64,000 nucleotides of DNA from Companilactobacillus baiquanensis (GTDB taxonomy: Bacteria; Bacillota; Bacilli; Lactobacillales; Lactobacillaceae): positions 310,001 through 374,000 of the forward strand of contig NZ_RHOQ01000001.1 in NCBI RefSeq assembly GCF_003946605.1, read 5' to 3'. The notes under the pieces were generated by a model that had not been told where the DNA came from, searched no databases, and saw only the letters and a program-made list of their open reading frames with translations. Every line of letters starts with the position of its first letter. Within the stretch, counting starts at the first letter, position 1. Made by a program: the position numbers and the translations under genes. Below are positions 52,490-62,633 of the stretch, piece by piece.

Positions 52490-53425
52490 TTAAAAGTTTT
52501 CATTCAATGGAGGAACAACTTGTTTCTTACGTGAGACAACGCCTGGTAAGGAAGCCTTGTTATTTTCAACTTTAGTATTTAAAGCTTTTTCGAAAACAGG
52601 GATAGCGTTTTCATCTCCTAATACTAGGCCAGTAGTATCACTAGTAAGGATATTTGTGATTAAAAGAATGAAAAGATTATAACCATTACTTTCATTCTCA
52701 TTTGTAATATCAGCAGTAAATTCGGCTTCACGTTTCAATGTATCAGCAATATCAACTGTATTTACTTGAGCAATACGTACACTCTTGCCGTTCATATCAA
52801 AGCTCTTTGCATCCATGTCGATCAATTCTTTTGTAGACTTGCTATCAAGATTTGTTCCTGCTTTTAACATGTCAAGACCATAAGATTCATAATCAATTCC
52901 AGCAGTTCTTGATAGACTCTCTAAGGCATCTTTATCTTCATCAGTTGTTGTAGGTGATTTCAATAAAAGAGTGTCAGAAATGATTGCTGAAGCCATTAAT
53001 CCAGCTAATTCAGCAGGTAATTCAACATCTTCTTCAGCGAACATTTCCCAAAGAATAGTACTTGTACATCCAACTGGTTGTGCACGATAAAATAGAGGAT
53101 TTGCTGTTTCAAAGTTAGCAATTCTGTGATGATCTACAACGTGAGTAACTGTTAGATCATCAATATCATCTAAACTTTGTTGTTTTTCATTATGATCAAC
53201 AAGCATAACTGACTTAACTTCGCCATTGGCTGCTGAAATTACACGAGGATATTTAGCATTAAATTTATCAAAAACATACTTTGTTTCTTCATTTGGTTCA
53301 CCCAAAGCAACAGCTTCAGTATTGTAACCTAATTGATTTTGTAAATATGAAAATGAGATAGCTGCAACCACAGCATCTGTATCAGGATTCTTGTGTCCGA
53401 AAACTAATTCTTTTTCTTTAGTCAT
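52490..53425 (-). CDS. ppaC: Manganese-dependent inorganic pyrophosphatase
   Basis: This 311-residue family-II (DHH) pyrophosphatase hydrolyses PPi to drive biosynthesis. Metal ligands are visible as [15 protein letters not shown] (H11, D15, D17), MLVDHNEKQ (D75) and VVDHHRI. The C-terminal DHHA2 domain ends with [16 protein letters not shown], including the RKK motif that binds substrate. No CBS regulatory insertion is present. It lies downstream of a LysR gene with a 23-bp gap, so cotranscription is possible. Confidence 0.96.
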   Translation of the reverse strand: MTKEKELVFGHKNPDTDAVVAAISFSYLQNQLGYNTEAVALGEPNEETKYVFDKFNAKYPRVISAANGEVKSVMLVDHNEKQQSLDDIDDLTVTHVVDHHRIANFETANPLFYRAQPVGCTSTILWEMFAEEDVELPAELAGLMASAIISDTLLLKSPTTTDEDKDALESLSRTAGIDYESYGLDMLKAGTNLDSKSTKELIDMDAKSFDMNGKSVRIAQVNTVDIADTLKREAEFTADITNENESNGYNLFILLITNILTSDTTGLVLGDENAIPVFEKALNTKVENNKASLPGVVSRKKQVVPPLNENF

Positions 53426-53448
53426 TTAAAAATTCCCCTTTTTATATT

Positions 53449-54408
53449 TTATCTTGAAGATTTTAGACGTTCGATATAGCCCACTTTGTCTAAGAAACTA
53501 CTCCACTCCTCAAAGAATTCTTTGATCCGTGGAATCTTTTCTTTATCTTCTCGATATACAAATGATAATTCACTTGATATAGCTGGTTCAAGTGGTGTTT
53601 GATAAAGTTTTATTAATGATTCATGTGCAAGGCAAAAACTAAGCGGTAACCCTGTATAAATATTTTCTGATTCTTGAGCAAATTTAAGTAACTGATATGG
53701 AGATGAGAATCTAGCAATAACATTAGGTGTATCAACTAGTGCATCCCTAAAATGTTCCGTCAGCAAATCGGACAAATAATAATCCTCAAGATAAGCCGCC
53801 CAAGGACGTCCAACAGCATCTTTATAAGTTGCTTTACCTTTTTTATTAATGCGCTCGTTGTCATGGATCAACATAATATTGTCACTAATGATCTTCTTTG
53901 ATTTATATATTTTCCAGTTTTTTATATTCTCATCTGGTAAATACATAATTGCAAGATCAATACGGTTATTTTCAATATTATCCCAAATATCTTTTCTAGT
54001 TAGAGAGTTCAACTCAATTTCAATACCAGGGTTGTTTTTCTTATACTCCACAATAAAATCTTCAATAACTACTGATTCAGTTGTCGCTAAGAGTCCAATA
54101 CTAATTTTTCCAGTGGTGCTAGAAGATTCTTGTTGGATTTTATCTGTAACTGTATTAATTGTATTAAAAATATCATGAGTGGCCTCAAGAAGCGCTGTAC
54201 CAGCATCTGTTAAGTAAATCTTTTTCCCCATACTATAAAACAATGGTGTACCAACAACGTGTTCGATCTTTTTTATCTGTTGCGTTAAAGCAGGCTGTGT
54301 AATACCTAAAGATTGAGCTGTTTTGGTGTAACTCATATTCTTGGTTAATTCATCGAAATAGTTTAGCGCTTTTGAACTAAATACTCTTCTTGATTTTTCA
54401 TCCAGCAA
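53449..54408 (-). CDS. LysR-family transcriptional regulator
   Basis: Residues ~12-70 of 319 are the winged helix-turn-helix (ALNYFDELTKNMSYTKTAQSLGITQPALTQQIKKIEHVVGTPLFY). The rest is a periplasmic-binding-like effector domain (TGKISIGLLATTESVVIEDFIVEYKKNNPGIEIELNSLTR). The start is TTG 54408, eight bases after GGAGG, giving MLDEKSRRVFSSK. LysR genes often control a divergent neighbour, but here the upstream gene parC runs the same way. The effector and target are unknown. Confidence 0.92.
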   Translation of the reverse strand: MLDEKSRRVFSSKALNYFDELTKNMSYTKTAQSLGITQPALTQQIKKIEHVVGTPLFYSMGKKIYLTDAGTALLEATHDIFNTINTVTDKIQQESSSTTGKISIGLLATTESVVIEDFIVEYKKNNPGIEIELNSLTRKDIWDNIENNRIDLAIMYLPDENIKNWKIYKSKKIISDNIMLIHDNERINKKGKATYKDAVGRPWAAYLEDYYLSDLLTEHFRDALVDTPNVIARFSSPYQLLKFAQESENIYTGLPLSFCLAHESLIKLYQTPLEPAISSELSFVYREDKEKIPRIKEFFEEWSSFLDKVGYIERLKSSR

Positions 54409-54480
54409 TCAGAAATCCTCCTAATCATTTATATAAGCTAATAATACTATATAACTTAAACTTATTGTTTATATAATAAA

Positions 54481-56916
54481 TTATTTTTCAATTTGATTTT
54501 TAACAAAGCGAGTAGGATTACCATCACTTGCTGGATCCATAATAAATGAACCGTTAGAGTATCTATCTGAAATCGGATGATTCTTTTGATTAATTTTTAT
54601 GATTTCATTTTTATCAGTAATTATTGATAATTCAACATTCTCAGTTAAATCTGTGACTAACTTGATTCTATGAGGTTCACGCTTTAACTCACGCAGCGTT
54701 AATATGCCTCTTTTGGCACGACTAGTTATCGGTATCTCTGATAGTTTCATCTGCTTGTATGCTCCACGTTGTGTTACTAAAGCCACTTTATTATTTGGAT
54801 CAGTTAAAAAGAAGCCGGCAATTTCATCATCATCTTTTAGATTGACAAACTTAACACCGATCGCACGATTTCCAACGACTGGAACTTCATCTAATTCAAA
54901 TGAGCAAGCATAAGATCTCTTAGTGAAAACATAGATCAAGCGGCTGATGTCAGTCACATAATATATATCTAGCACTTGAGCAGAACTATCCTTCAATTTT
55001 GCATAGCAACTGGCTCGTGACTTATAAGTCCTACCAGGAAGTAAGTCCTTAAATGCGACTTGCTTAATATAATTTTCGCTTGTTGCAATTAAAAAGCTGC
55101 CAGTTTGTTTAAGGTCACTAAAGACAAACGCTCGTAAAATAGTTTCATCTGCAGATAGCCCGATTTCTTGTGACAAATGAGAACCAGTATCCTTCCATCG
55201 ACTATCATCAACTTCAAAAATTTGACGATAGATCATATTTCCTTTATTCGTAAAAATAAACAAATGATCCAATGTACTTACTTCACGATCTAAAATCGGA
55301 TAATCTTCATCTTTTAAGCCATTATCATTAGTATCTGAAGCTTGATAAGAACGAAGACTGCTTCTCTTCACATATCCATCATGACTAACAAGTAAACGTA
55401 CAGTCTCATTGGCAACTAATACACTAGTATCAACTTCAATTTCAGCAACTTTGGCTTCAATTTTAGTACGACGCTTGTCAGCATACGTTTCTCTAACTTT
55501 TGTTAATTCATCTTTAATAACTTTCATCAAAGTATCGTGGTCATTGATAATACTATTTAAATAGTCGATCGTCGTATTCAATTCTTTATCTTCTTTTTGC
55601 AACTCTGTAACGTCGGTATTAGTCAAACGATAGAGTTGTAATGAAACAATAGCTTCAGCTTGTTTTTCAGTGAATTGATACTCTTTTATTAAATTGTTTT
55701 TAGCGTCTGATTTATTTTTACTTGCACGGATCGTTTTTATTACTTTGTCTAAAATTGATAGAGCCTTAATAAGTCCTTGAACAATATGTAATCTCGTCTT
55801 AGCTTTAGCCAAATCAAACTTGCTACGTCGCAAGACAACGTTTTCTTGATGTTTAACATACTCAGTTAAGATTTTGACCAAACCAACTTGTTGCGGACGC
55901 ATATCAGCGATAGCAACCATATTAAAGTTATAGGAAATTTGTAGATCAGTGTTCTTAAATAAATAATTTAGGATACCCTGTCCGTCAACATCCCTCTTTA
56001 ATTCGATAACAATAGACAATCCTTGACGATCACTCTCATCGCGAACTTCAGCAATACCGTCAACTTTTTTCATGACACGAGCTTCATCGATCTTTTTAAC
56101 TAATAAAGCCTTATTAACTTCATAGGGAATTTCAGTTACAACAATTTGAGATTTATGTCCACGTAGATTTTCAATTGAAGTTTTTGAGCGCAGATAAACT
56201 TTGCCACGACCAGTTTCATATGCTTCTCGTATACCTTTAGCACCTTGAAGAATACCTCCGGTTGGAAAATCAGGACCCTTAACGATCTTCATAAGATCAT
56301 CCAAAGTCGAATCTGGTTTGTCGATCAATTTAATTGCGGCATCGATCACTTCACCTAAATTATGCGGCGGAATCTCTGTAGCATAACCCGCTGAAATACC
56401 GGTTGAACCATTTACCAATAAATTAGGGAACCTAGCTGGCAGTACTTTAGGTTCTTTCTCAGTATCATCAAAATTCCATTCTTCATCAACTGTATCTTTA
56501 TTGATATCTCTAAGCATCTCAGCTGATATCTTACTTAGTCTAGCTTCGGTATAACGCATCGCAGCTGGTGGATCTCCATCCATCGACCCATTGTTACCAT
56601 GCATTTCGATCAATGGTGCACGTAATTTCCAATCTTGTGATAAACGAACCATAGCTTCATAAATTGATGAGTCACCATGAGGATGGAAATTACCCATAAC
56701 ATTACCGACGCCTTTAGCCGACTTTCTAAACCCTTTATCATAAGTATTTCCGTCAAGATACATCGAATAGAGAATTCTTCTTTGAACTGGCTTTAATCCG
56801 TCACGGATATCTGGCAAAGCTCTTTCCTGAATAATCGATTTAGAATATCTCTCAAAACGATCTCCCATAATTTTCTCTAAAGAAATATCTTGAATTTTAG
56901 GAGAATTATTAACCAA
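54481..56916 (-). CDS. parC: DNA topoisomerase IV subunit A
   Basis: This 811-residue DNA-cleaving subunit decatenates daughter chromosomes with ParE. The catalytic tyrosine is Y122 (AMRYTEARL). The quinolone-resistance region is wild-type-like, HPHGDSSIYEAMVRL with S83, S84 and E87. The C-terminal domain (~500-800) has beta-pinwheel blades such as DHLFIFTNKGNMIYRQIFEV and lacks the GyrA box QRRGGKG, which separates it from GyrA. It starts 10 bp after parE and is cotranscribed with it. Confidence 0.97.
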   Translation of the reverse strand: MVNNSPKIQDISLEKIMGDRFERYSKSIIQERALPDIRDGLKPVQRRILYSMYLDGNTYDKGFRKSAKGVGNVMGNFHPHGDSSIYEAMVRLSQDWKLRAPLIEMHGNNGSMDGDPPAAMRYTEARLSKISAEMLRDINKDTVDEEWNFDDTEKEPKVLPARFPNLLVNGSTGISAGYATEIPPHNLGEVIDAAIKLIDKPDSTLDDLMKIVKGPDFPTGGILQGAKGIREAYETGRGKVYLRSKTSIENLRGHKSQIVVTEIPYEVNKALLVKKIDEARVMKKVDGIAEVRDESDRQGLSIVIELKRDVDGQGILNYLFKNTDLQISYNFNMVAIADMRPQQVGLVKILTEYVKHQENVVLRRSKFDLAKAKTRLHIVQGLIKALSILDKVIKTIRASKNKSDAKNNLIKEYQFTEKQAEAIVSLQLYRLTNTDVTELQKEDKELNTTIDYLNSIINDHDTLMKVIKDELTKVRETYADKRRTKIEAKVAEIEVDTSVLVANETVRLLVSHDGYVKRSSLRSYQASDTNDNGLKDEDYPILDREVSTLDHLFIFTNKGNMIYRQIFEVDDSRWKDTGSHLSQEIGLSADETILRAFVFSDLKQTGSFLIATSENYIKQVAFKDLLPGRTYKSRASCYAKLKDSSAQVLDIYYVTDISRLIYVFTKRSYACSFELDEVPVVGNRAIGVKFVNLKDDDEIAGFFLTDPNNKVALVTQRGAYKQMKLSEIPITSRAKRGILTLRELKREPHRIKLVTDLTENVELSIITDKNEIIKINQKNHPISDRYSNGSFIMDPASDGNPTRFVKNQIEK

Positions 56917-56926
56917 ATTTTATCAC

Positions 56927-58927
56927 CTATTCCTTATTCAATAAGTCATCAACGATATTTTGATCAATAGGATCAGTATCATCAATTTTCTCTAAAATAG
57001 TGTCGCCCTCTTCAGTACCGTTAAACTTAACATTTTTTTCGATCCAGTCACGTCTTGGTTTTACCTTATCACCCATTAATGTTGTTACACGGCGTTCTGC
57101 TAAAGCAGCGTCATCTATATTAACTCTAATTAAAATTCTAGTTTCCGGATCCATTGTCGTCTTCCATAATTGGTCAGCGTTCATTTCACCTAAACCCTTA
57201 AAACGTTGTAAATCATAACCTTTACCAATTTTTTCGATTGCATCTTTCAATTCTTCTGGTGTCCATGCATATTTGATCTGGGTCTTAGCTCCCTTACCCT
57301 TTTGCAATTTATAAAGCGGTGGAAGAGCAATATACACATGTCCTGATTCGATCAATGGACGCATATAACGATAGAAAAATGTTAATAACAAAATTTGAAT
57401 ATGTGATCCATCGTCATCAGCATCGGTCATAATGATTACTTTATCGTAATTACGATCGTCTAATTTGAAGTCAGCACCAACACCTGCTCCAATTGTATAG
57501 ATCATCGTATTTATTTCTTCGTTCTTATAAATATCTTCTAGTTTGGCTTTTTGAGTATTTAAAACTTTTCCTCTTAAAGGCAGAATGGCCTGAAATTTAC
57601 GGTCTCTACCTTGCTTAGCGGAACCACCGGCTGAATCACCCTCGACTAAAAATAACTCATTCTTACCTGAGTTTTTTGATTGTGCCGGAGTTAGTTTACC
57701 AGATAGCAATCCGTCATTTTTTTTACTCTTTTTACCACTTCTAGTGCTCTCACGGGCTTTTCTAGCCGCCTCACGAGCTTCTCTTGCTTTTAGCGACTTC
57801 TTAACTAAGGTTTGTGCTTGTTCCCCGTTTTCCATCAAATAAAAGCTCATTTGTTCATAGACTAATTGATCAACAGCAGATCGAGCTTGAGGAGTTCCTA
57901 GCTTTCCTTTAGTCTGACCTTCAAATTGTAAGATCTCTTCTGGTATACGCACAGATATGATCGCTGATAAACCTTCACGGACATCGCTACCTTCAAGATT
58001 CTTACTATTTTCTTTTAATAAACCGACTTTACGGGCATAATCGTTGAAAGCTTTCGTTAGTCCAGATTTCATACCAGACTCGTGTGTCCCGCCATCAGCA
58101 GTTCTAACGTTATTTACAAATGAAATAATATTCTCTGAATAACCATCGTTATATTGTCCTGAAAATTCAATTTCAATGTCAGAATTCGTTCCTTCGACAT
58201 AGAATATCCCACCAATTGTATCTTTATCTTCATTTAAGTATTTAACAAAAGATTGGATACCATCTTCATAGTGGAAAACATCTTCTTTCGGTTCTTCAGT
58301 ACGGTTATCAATAATAGTGAATTTAACACCCTTAAGTAAAAATGCTGATTCACGTAAACGTTCAGCTAAAGTGTCGTAATTAAATTTAGTTGTCTGAAAA
58401 ATACTAGCATCTGGCTTGAAACTAATTGTCGTACCATTACTTTCTTTTGTAGTACCGACTTTCTTTAAGGTACCAACTGGATGTCCACCATTTTCAAAAC
58501 GTTCCTCATAAACTTTATTGTCACGAACAACACGAACAGTCATCCATTCTGATAAAGCATTTACGACTGAGGATCCAACACCATGCAGACCACCTGATGT
58601 CTTATAACTATTTTCACTAAATTTACCACCAGCATGAAGAACAGTTAAAATAACTTCAATTGTTGGCTTACCAGACGCATGCATACCCGTAGGCATACCT
58701 CGTCCATGATCGACAACAGTTATACTGCTATCTTTATTTATTGATACATTTATTTCTTTTCCATAACCTGAGAGTGCTTCATCGACTGAATTATCGACGA
58801 TTTCGTAAACAAGATGATGAAGTCCACGTGAATCCGTGGAACCAATATACATACCTGGACGTTTACGAACTGCTTCCAGCCCTTCCAGAATTTGAATTGA
58901 AGAATCATCATAAGATGATTTTGGCAT
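56927..58927 (-). CDS. parE: DNA topoisomerase IV subunit B
   Basis: In this 666-residue ATPase subunit, the GHKL domain shows EIVDNSVDEALSGYG, VVDHGRGMPTG and TSGGLHGVGSSVVNALS. The TOPRIM domain shows LVEGDSAGGSAKQGRDRKFQAILPLRGKVLN and IIMTDADDDGSHIQILLLTFFYRYM. I chose ATG 58927 (MPKSSYDDSSIQILEG) with AAAGGA nine bases upstream; another ATG at 58936 abuts that site. A LexA-type box lies 83 bp upstream of the start. Bacillus parEC is a known SOS target, so damage control is plausible here too. Confidence 0.96.
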   Translation of the reverse strand: MPKSSYDDSSIQILEGLEAVRKRPGMYIGSTDSRGLHHLVYEIVDNSVDEALSGYGKEINVSINKDSSITVVDHGRGMPTGMHASGKPTIEVILTVLHAGGKFSENSYKTSGGLHGVGSSVVNALSEWMTVRVVRDNKVYEERFENGGHPVGTLKKVGTTKESNGTTISFKPDASIFQTTKFNYDTLAERLRESAFLLKGVKFTIIDNRTEEPKEDVFHYEDGIQSFVKYLNEDKDTIGGIFYVEGTNSDIEIEFSGQYNDGYSENIISFVNNVRTADGGTHESGMKSGLTKAFNDYARKVGLLKENSKNLEGSDVREGLSAIISVRIPEEILQFEGQTKGKLGTPQARSAVDQLVYEQMSFYLMENGEQAQTLVKKSLKAREAREAARKARESTRSGKKSKKNDGLLSGKLTPAQSKNSGKNELFLVEGDSAGGSAKQGRDRKFQAILPLRGKVLNTQKAKLEDIYKNEEINTMIYTIGAGVGADFKLDDRNYDKVIIMTDADDDGSHIQILLLTFFYRYMRPLIESGHVYIALPPLYKLQKGKGAKTQIKYAWTPEELKDAIEKIGKGYDLQRFKGLGEMNADQLWKTTMDPETRILIRVNIDDAALAERRVTTLMGDKVKPRRDWIEKNVKFNGTEEGDTILEKIDDTDPIDQNIVDDLLNKE

Positions 58928-58970
58928 GCAAATCATTCCTTTTTTGTAGAATCTAAGTTAACATTTTACT

Positions 58971-58979
58971 ATTATATCA
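58971..58979 (-). promoter_or_regulatory. Extended -10 promoter of parE-parC
   Basis: The minus strand reads TGA-TATAAT at 58979-58971, about 44 bp before the parE start. The -35 is poor, as is common with extended -10 boxes. Confidence 0.55.
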
Positions 58980-59003
58980 CTAGATTAAGATATTGATCTT
59001 AAG

Positions 59004-59036
59004 AATTGAACATATGTTCGCTCCTTTCAATTCTAA
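59004..59036. promoter_or_regulatory. LexA (SOS) box nested in a 9-bp inverted repeat, parE-plsY intergenic
   Basis: GAACATATGTTC at 59010-59021 is a perfect 12-bp palindrome and fits the Firmicute LexA/DinR consensus GAAC-N4-GTTC with the favoured ATAT centre. AGAATTGAA (59004-59012) and TTCAATTCT (59028-59036) form a second inverted repeat around it. The box is upstream of parEC; plsY lies on the other side and could also be affected. Confidence 0.82.
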
Positions 59037-59132
59037 CAGATTTAGTAGATAATGTCTTAGTTAGTATTTTTGTAAAAGTACCATAGAGTTACAATATACC
59101 AAAAAATTATAGCTAAGAGAGTGATTTTTAGA

Positions 59133-59750
59133 ATGAAACTTCTAGTTTGTGCAATTTTAGCCTATTTAATCGGCTCATTCCCGACTGCATATATTGTCGG
59201 AAAGATCTTTTTTCACAAAAATATCTTTGAATATGGTAGTGGAAACGTTGGAACGACCAATGCCTATCGTGTCTTTGGTCCATTTGCCGGAACTTTTGTT
59301 TTGATCATTGATATTTTAAAGGGGACGTTAGGAGCATTAATGCCAGTTTTCTTTAATCTTGATCATCACTGGGTATTATTCATTGGAATATTCGCTGTTA
59401 TTGGTCACGTATTTTCAATTTTTCTAAAATTTCGTGGTGGAAAGGCAGTTGCCACTAGTGCTGGTATACTTCTAGCCTATAATCCGCTACTATTTTTAAT
59501 TTGTTTTATCTGTCTTGCTACAATCGTTTATCTTACTAGCATGGTAAGTGTGGCTAGTTTAACGACTGTTTTAGTCTTCACGATTGCTACATTGTTCATG
59601 CATGATTGGATTTTAACTACGGTTGCACTAATAGTGACTATTATCATTTACGTCAGACACATCCCTAATATTAAACGTTTACTAAAGGGAAAAGAAAATT
59701 TAGTACCAATTGGATTACGATATAAGAAACAACAAAAAAACGACCATTAA
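59133..59750 (+). CDS. plsY: Glycerol-3-phosphate acyltransferase PlsY
   Basis: This 205-residue protein has about five membrane segments. It acylates glycerol-3-phosphate with acyl-phosphate, the first step of phospholipid synthesis. Signature loops are YLIGSFPTAYIVGK, GSGNVGTTNAYRVFG, FRGGKAVATSAG and a C-terminal IYVRHIPNIKRLLKGKE. I chose ATG 59133 with GAGAGTGAT upstream; the GTG at 59121 lies within that site. It is divergent from parE, a gene pair kept in many lactobacilli, and ends in a bidirectional terminator. Confidence 0.95.
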   Translation: MKLLVCAILAYLIGSFPTAYIVGKIFFHKNIFEYGSGNVGTTNAYRVFGPFAGTFVLIIDILKGTLGALMPVFFNLDHHWVLFIGIFAVIGHVFSIFLKFRGGKAVATSAGILLAYNPLLFLICFICLATIVYLTSMVSVASLTTVLVFTIATLFMHDWILTTVALIVTIIIYVRHIPNIKRLLKGKENLVPIGLRYKKQQKNDH

Positions 59751-59765
59751 GCGGTCGTTTTTTTA
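59740..59765. terminator. Bidirectional terminator between plsY and the epimerase-like gene
   Basis: ACGACC and GGTCGT pair around a loop holding the plsY stop. A T run follows on the plus strand and an A run precedes the stem, so it can act for both convergent genes. Confidence 0.88.
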
Positions 59766-60635
59766 TTTGATTGAAATACTATAATAAGCTTCAAATTGAT
59801 CATCCGGAGCCAATTTATTAATTCCATACTTTGTCTTAAATTGATTATCAGTATCAGTTTTATCAGCAATACCCCACCAAGGTTCGATACATACGAAATT
59901 ACCTTCTTTAGGATATGGTGACCAAATCCCAACAAATTTGGCATTACCTGTATCAACAGTTAACTTATGATCTGACTTTTTACTCTCGATCGTTAAAACA
60001 GCAGGATCATTCAAACGATAAATAATTGCGTCCTCAGCAAAAACATCGTGTGTTAACTCTAGGTCCTGATTAGCAACTTTAAATTCCTTATTCAAGTCTA
60101 TATTGCTTCCTACAAGAGGAATACTAGTTCTTAACTCACTAGGACTTATTCCAATACGAAAATCTTCAAAATTCAAATCTTTTTCAAAAGGAACCGAAAA
60201 TCCTGGATGTGCACCGATAGAGAAGTATATATCATCATTTTCTAGATTATTAACGATATAACTCACTTGAATACTATCTTTAACTAGTTGATAAATAACT
60301 CTTAATTCAAAATGATAAGGATACTTTTGAATTAGTTCTTCATTAGTTGTCAAAAGAAAAACTAGTTTTGAGTCCGTTTGAGATTCCAATTCAAACTCTT
60401 GATCACGAGCAAAGCCATGTTGGTTTAGTTTATATTCAGTATCATCAATAAAATAGTGATCATCTTTTAAACGACCTACGATTGGAAAAAGAACTGGCGC
60501 ATGTCGTCCCCAAATATTAGGATCAGCCTGCCAAATAAATTCAGTCTCATCACTATTTTTAACACTGATCATTTCCGCACCAGTAGATTTAACTTGTACG
60601 GTTAAATAGTCATTTTTTAATTGAAAAATTTCCAT
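59763..60635 (-). CDS. Aldose 1-epimerase family protein (LacX/GalM-like)
   Basis: This 290-residue protein has the beta-sandwich mutarotase fold. The catalytic histidine region reads YFSIGAHPGFSVPF, and the late glutamate is in NFVCIEPWWGIADK. The N-terminal NDYLTVQVKSTGAEMISVKN and EFIWQADPNIWGRHAPVLFPIVGRL match the LacX-like subfamily rather than classical GalM. It probably interconverts alpha and beta anomers of a sugar or sugar phosphate. It lies 13 bp downstream of hslU, an arrangement without obvious functional meaning. Confidence 0.9.
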   Translation of the reverse strand: MEIFQLKNDYLTVQVKSTGAEMISVKNSDETEFIWQADPNIWGRHAPVLFPIVGRLKDDHYFIDDTEYKLNQHGFARDQEFELESQTDSKLVFLLTTNEELIQKYPYHFELRVIYQLVKDSIQVSYIVNNLENDDIYFSIGAHPGFSVPFEKDLNFEDFRIGISPSELRTSIPLVGSNIDLNKEFKVANQDLELTHDVFAEDAIIYRLNDPAVLTIESKKSDHKLTVDTGNAKFVGIWSPYPKEGNFVCIEPWWGIADKTDTDNQFKTKYGINKLAPDDQFEAYYSISIK

Positions 60636-60648
60636 AGATCACACCACC

Positions 60649-62079
60649 CTAAAGGATGTAACGAGAAAGATCCTTATCGGCAACAATTTTACCGACTTGT
60701 TCTTTAACGTACTCTCTCGTAATTGTAATATCGCCCATCTGCATATCAGGTCCTTCATATAAAATATCTGCAAGGATTTTTTCAAGGACTGTAGATAGAC
60801 GTCTGGCACCAATATTTTGATTGGCGTTATTAAGATCAAAAGCAACTTTAGCAATTTCTTCCACTGATTCTTTAGTGAAAGTTAAACTGATCCCATCAGC
60901 TTTTGTCAAAGCTACATACTGCTTAGTCAAGGCATTGTCAGGCTTAGTTAGAATTTGAATAAAGTCACTTTCAGTTAGGTCATTTAATTCAACTCTGATT
61001 GGGAAACGTCCTTGAAGCTCTGCAATGAGATCACTAGGTTTACTTTCTGCAAACGCACCAGATGCGATAAATAAGATATGGTCTGTATTTACGGCACCAT
61101 ACTTAGTATTGATCTGTGATCCTTCAACGATAGGTAAAATATCACGTTGTACACCCTCACGAGAAACTTCACCTGAACTTTTTTTGTCACCTGCAGCGAT
61201 TTTATCAAACTCATCAATGAAAATAATTCCATTATCTTGAGTTCTTTCGATAGCTGATTGATAAATTTCATCATGATCAACACGTTTTTGCGATTCTTGT
61301 TGAATTAAAATTTCACGTGCTTCTTTAACTGGAAGCGTTCTTGTGATCATCTTTTTAGGCATCAAGGAATCCATCATACCGCTCATATCAATACCCATTT
61401 GTCCCATTTGATCATTCATAGGACCAACTTTACGAGATTCTTCAACTTTTATTGTAATCTCTCTATCTTCTAGTAAACCTTGATCCAATTGTTCTTTTAC
61501 AGACAAGCGCTGATCACGAATAGAATCAGTCACTTCTGAATCACTGTCTGGATCATCATCATTATTATTTTGTCCTAGAGCATCCTGTAATCCGTTTGCT
61601 GACTGCAAGTTATTTAACATAGACATAAAATCCATATTATTTTCTTGACGACGTTCTTTTTTGATACCAGGAACTAATAATTTAACGAGCTTCTTATCAA
61701 CATCTCGCTTAACTTCTGGTCTGATCTCATCAAATTTTTCTTTTTCTTCCATTGAAACAGCAACATCTACTAGGTCACGTACCATTGATTCAACATCTCG
61801 TCCTACATAACCGACTTCAGTAAATTTAGTAGCCTCAACTTTAACAAACGGTGCTTTAACAACTCTAGCAAGTCTTCTGGCAATTTCAGTTTTACCTACC
61901 CCAGTAGGTCCGATCATCATTAAGTTTTTTGGTGTTATTTCTTGTTGCATCTTCTTTGGAACTTGCATACGACGATAACGATTATATAGAGCAATGGCAA
62001 CTGCCTTTTTAGCATCTTGCTGTCCAATAATATAATTATCTAATTGTTCAACGATTTGTTTTGGTGTTAGTGTCTCCAT
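60649..62079 (-). CDS. hslU: HslU ATPase of the HslUV protease
   Basis: This 476-residue AAA+ unfoldase feeds proteins into HslV. Walker A is GPTGVGKT (57-64) and Walker B GIIFIDEFDKIA. The inserted I-domain spans ~110-250 and is rich in charged residues. The sensor/arginine-finger region includes ELQGRFPIRVEL and the C-terminus NIGARRLSTVLEKIL...ADKDLSRYIL, the tail that docks into HslV. A GGAG site precedes the ATG. It is the second gene of hslV-hslU. Confidence 0.96.
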   Translation of the reverse strand: METLTPKQIVEQLDNYIIGQQDAKKAVAIALYNRYRRMQVPKKMQQEITPKNLMMIGPTGVGKTEIARRLARVVKAPFVKVEATKFTEVGYVGRDVESMVRDLVDVAVSMEEKEKFDEIRPEVKRDVDKKLVKLLVPGIKKERRQENNMDFMSMLNNLQSANGLQDALGQNNNDDDPDSDSEVTDSIRDQRLSVKEQLDQGLLEDREITIKVEESRKVGPMNDQMGQMGIDMSGMMDSLMPKKMITRTLPVKEAREILIQQESQKRVDHDEIYQSAIERTQDNGIIFIDEFDKIAAGDKKSSGEVSREGVQRDILPIVEGSQINTKYGAVNTDHILFIASGAFAESKPSDLIAELQGRFPIRVELNDLTESDFIQILTKPDNALTKQYVALTKADGISLTFTKESVEEIAKVAFDLNNANQNIGARRLSTVLEKILADILYEGPDMQMGDITITREYVKEQVGKIVADKDLSRYIL

Positions 62080-62095
62080 TTATTGATCTCCATTT

Positions 62096-62620
62096 TTAAA
62101 ATTTGTCTGAAATAATATTCTCATTCGTAAAAATATCAATCCCTGAAGCTATTTTAATAGCCTCACGAGCAATTTCATCTGCAGTCATATCACTAGCATG
62201 TCTTTGCATAGCGATTGCAGCAGCTTGAGCAAAATTTCCACCTGAACCAATTGCAACGACATCTTCATCTGGTTCAATAACTTCACCACTACCTGAAATA
62301 AGTAATAAATTATCTTTATCCATTGCGATCAACATAGCTTCAAGTTTTTGTAAAGTAGGGTCCTTACGCCAATCTTGTGCCAACTCAACAGCTGAGCGCT
62401 TTAAATTACCAGAATAAGCCTTTAATTTCTTTTCAAGCCAATCTTGTAATGTAATAGCATCTGCAACTCCACCAGCAAAACCGATAACAACTTGGTCATC
62501 AAAAATTCGTCTTACCTTGTGTGCTGATCCTTTCATGATATATTTCTCACCTAAAGTAACTTGACCATCTCCTGCAATAGCAGTGTGACCATCATGTTTT
62601 ACAGCAACGATTGTTGTCAT
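62096..62620 (-). CDS. hslV: HslV peptidase subunit
   Basis: This 174-residue proteasome-like peptidase starts MTTIVAVKHDGHTAIAGDGQVTLG. After Met removal the N-terminal Thr is the nucleophile, unlike Bacillus ClpQ, which uses Ser. G-rich blocks KVRRIFDDQVVIGFAGGVADA and EDVVAIGSGGNFAQAAAIAM are typical. It forms a dodecamer capped by HslU. It lies between xerC and hslU, the order conserved as codV-clpQ-clpY in Bacillus. Confidence 0.97.
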   Translation of the reverse strand: MTTIVAVKHDGHTAIAGDGQVTLGEKYIMKGSAHKVRRIFDDQVVIGFAGGVADAITLQDWLEKKLKAYSGNLKRSAVELAQDWRKDPTLQKLEAMLIAMDKDNLLLISGSGEVIEPDEDVVAIGSGGNFAQAAAIAMQRHASDMTADEIAREAIKIASGIDIFTNENIISDKF

Positions 62621-62633
62621 TTATTTTACCATC

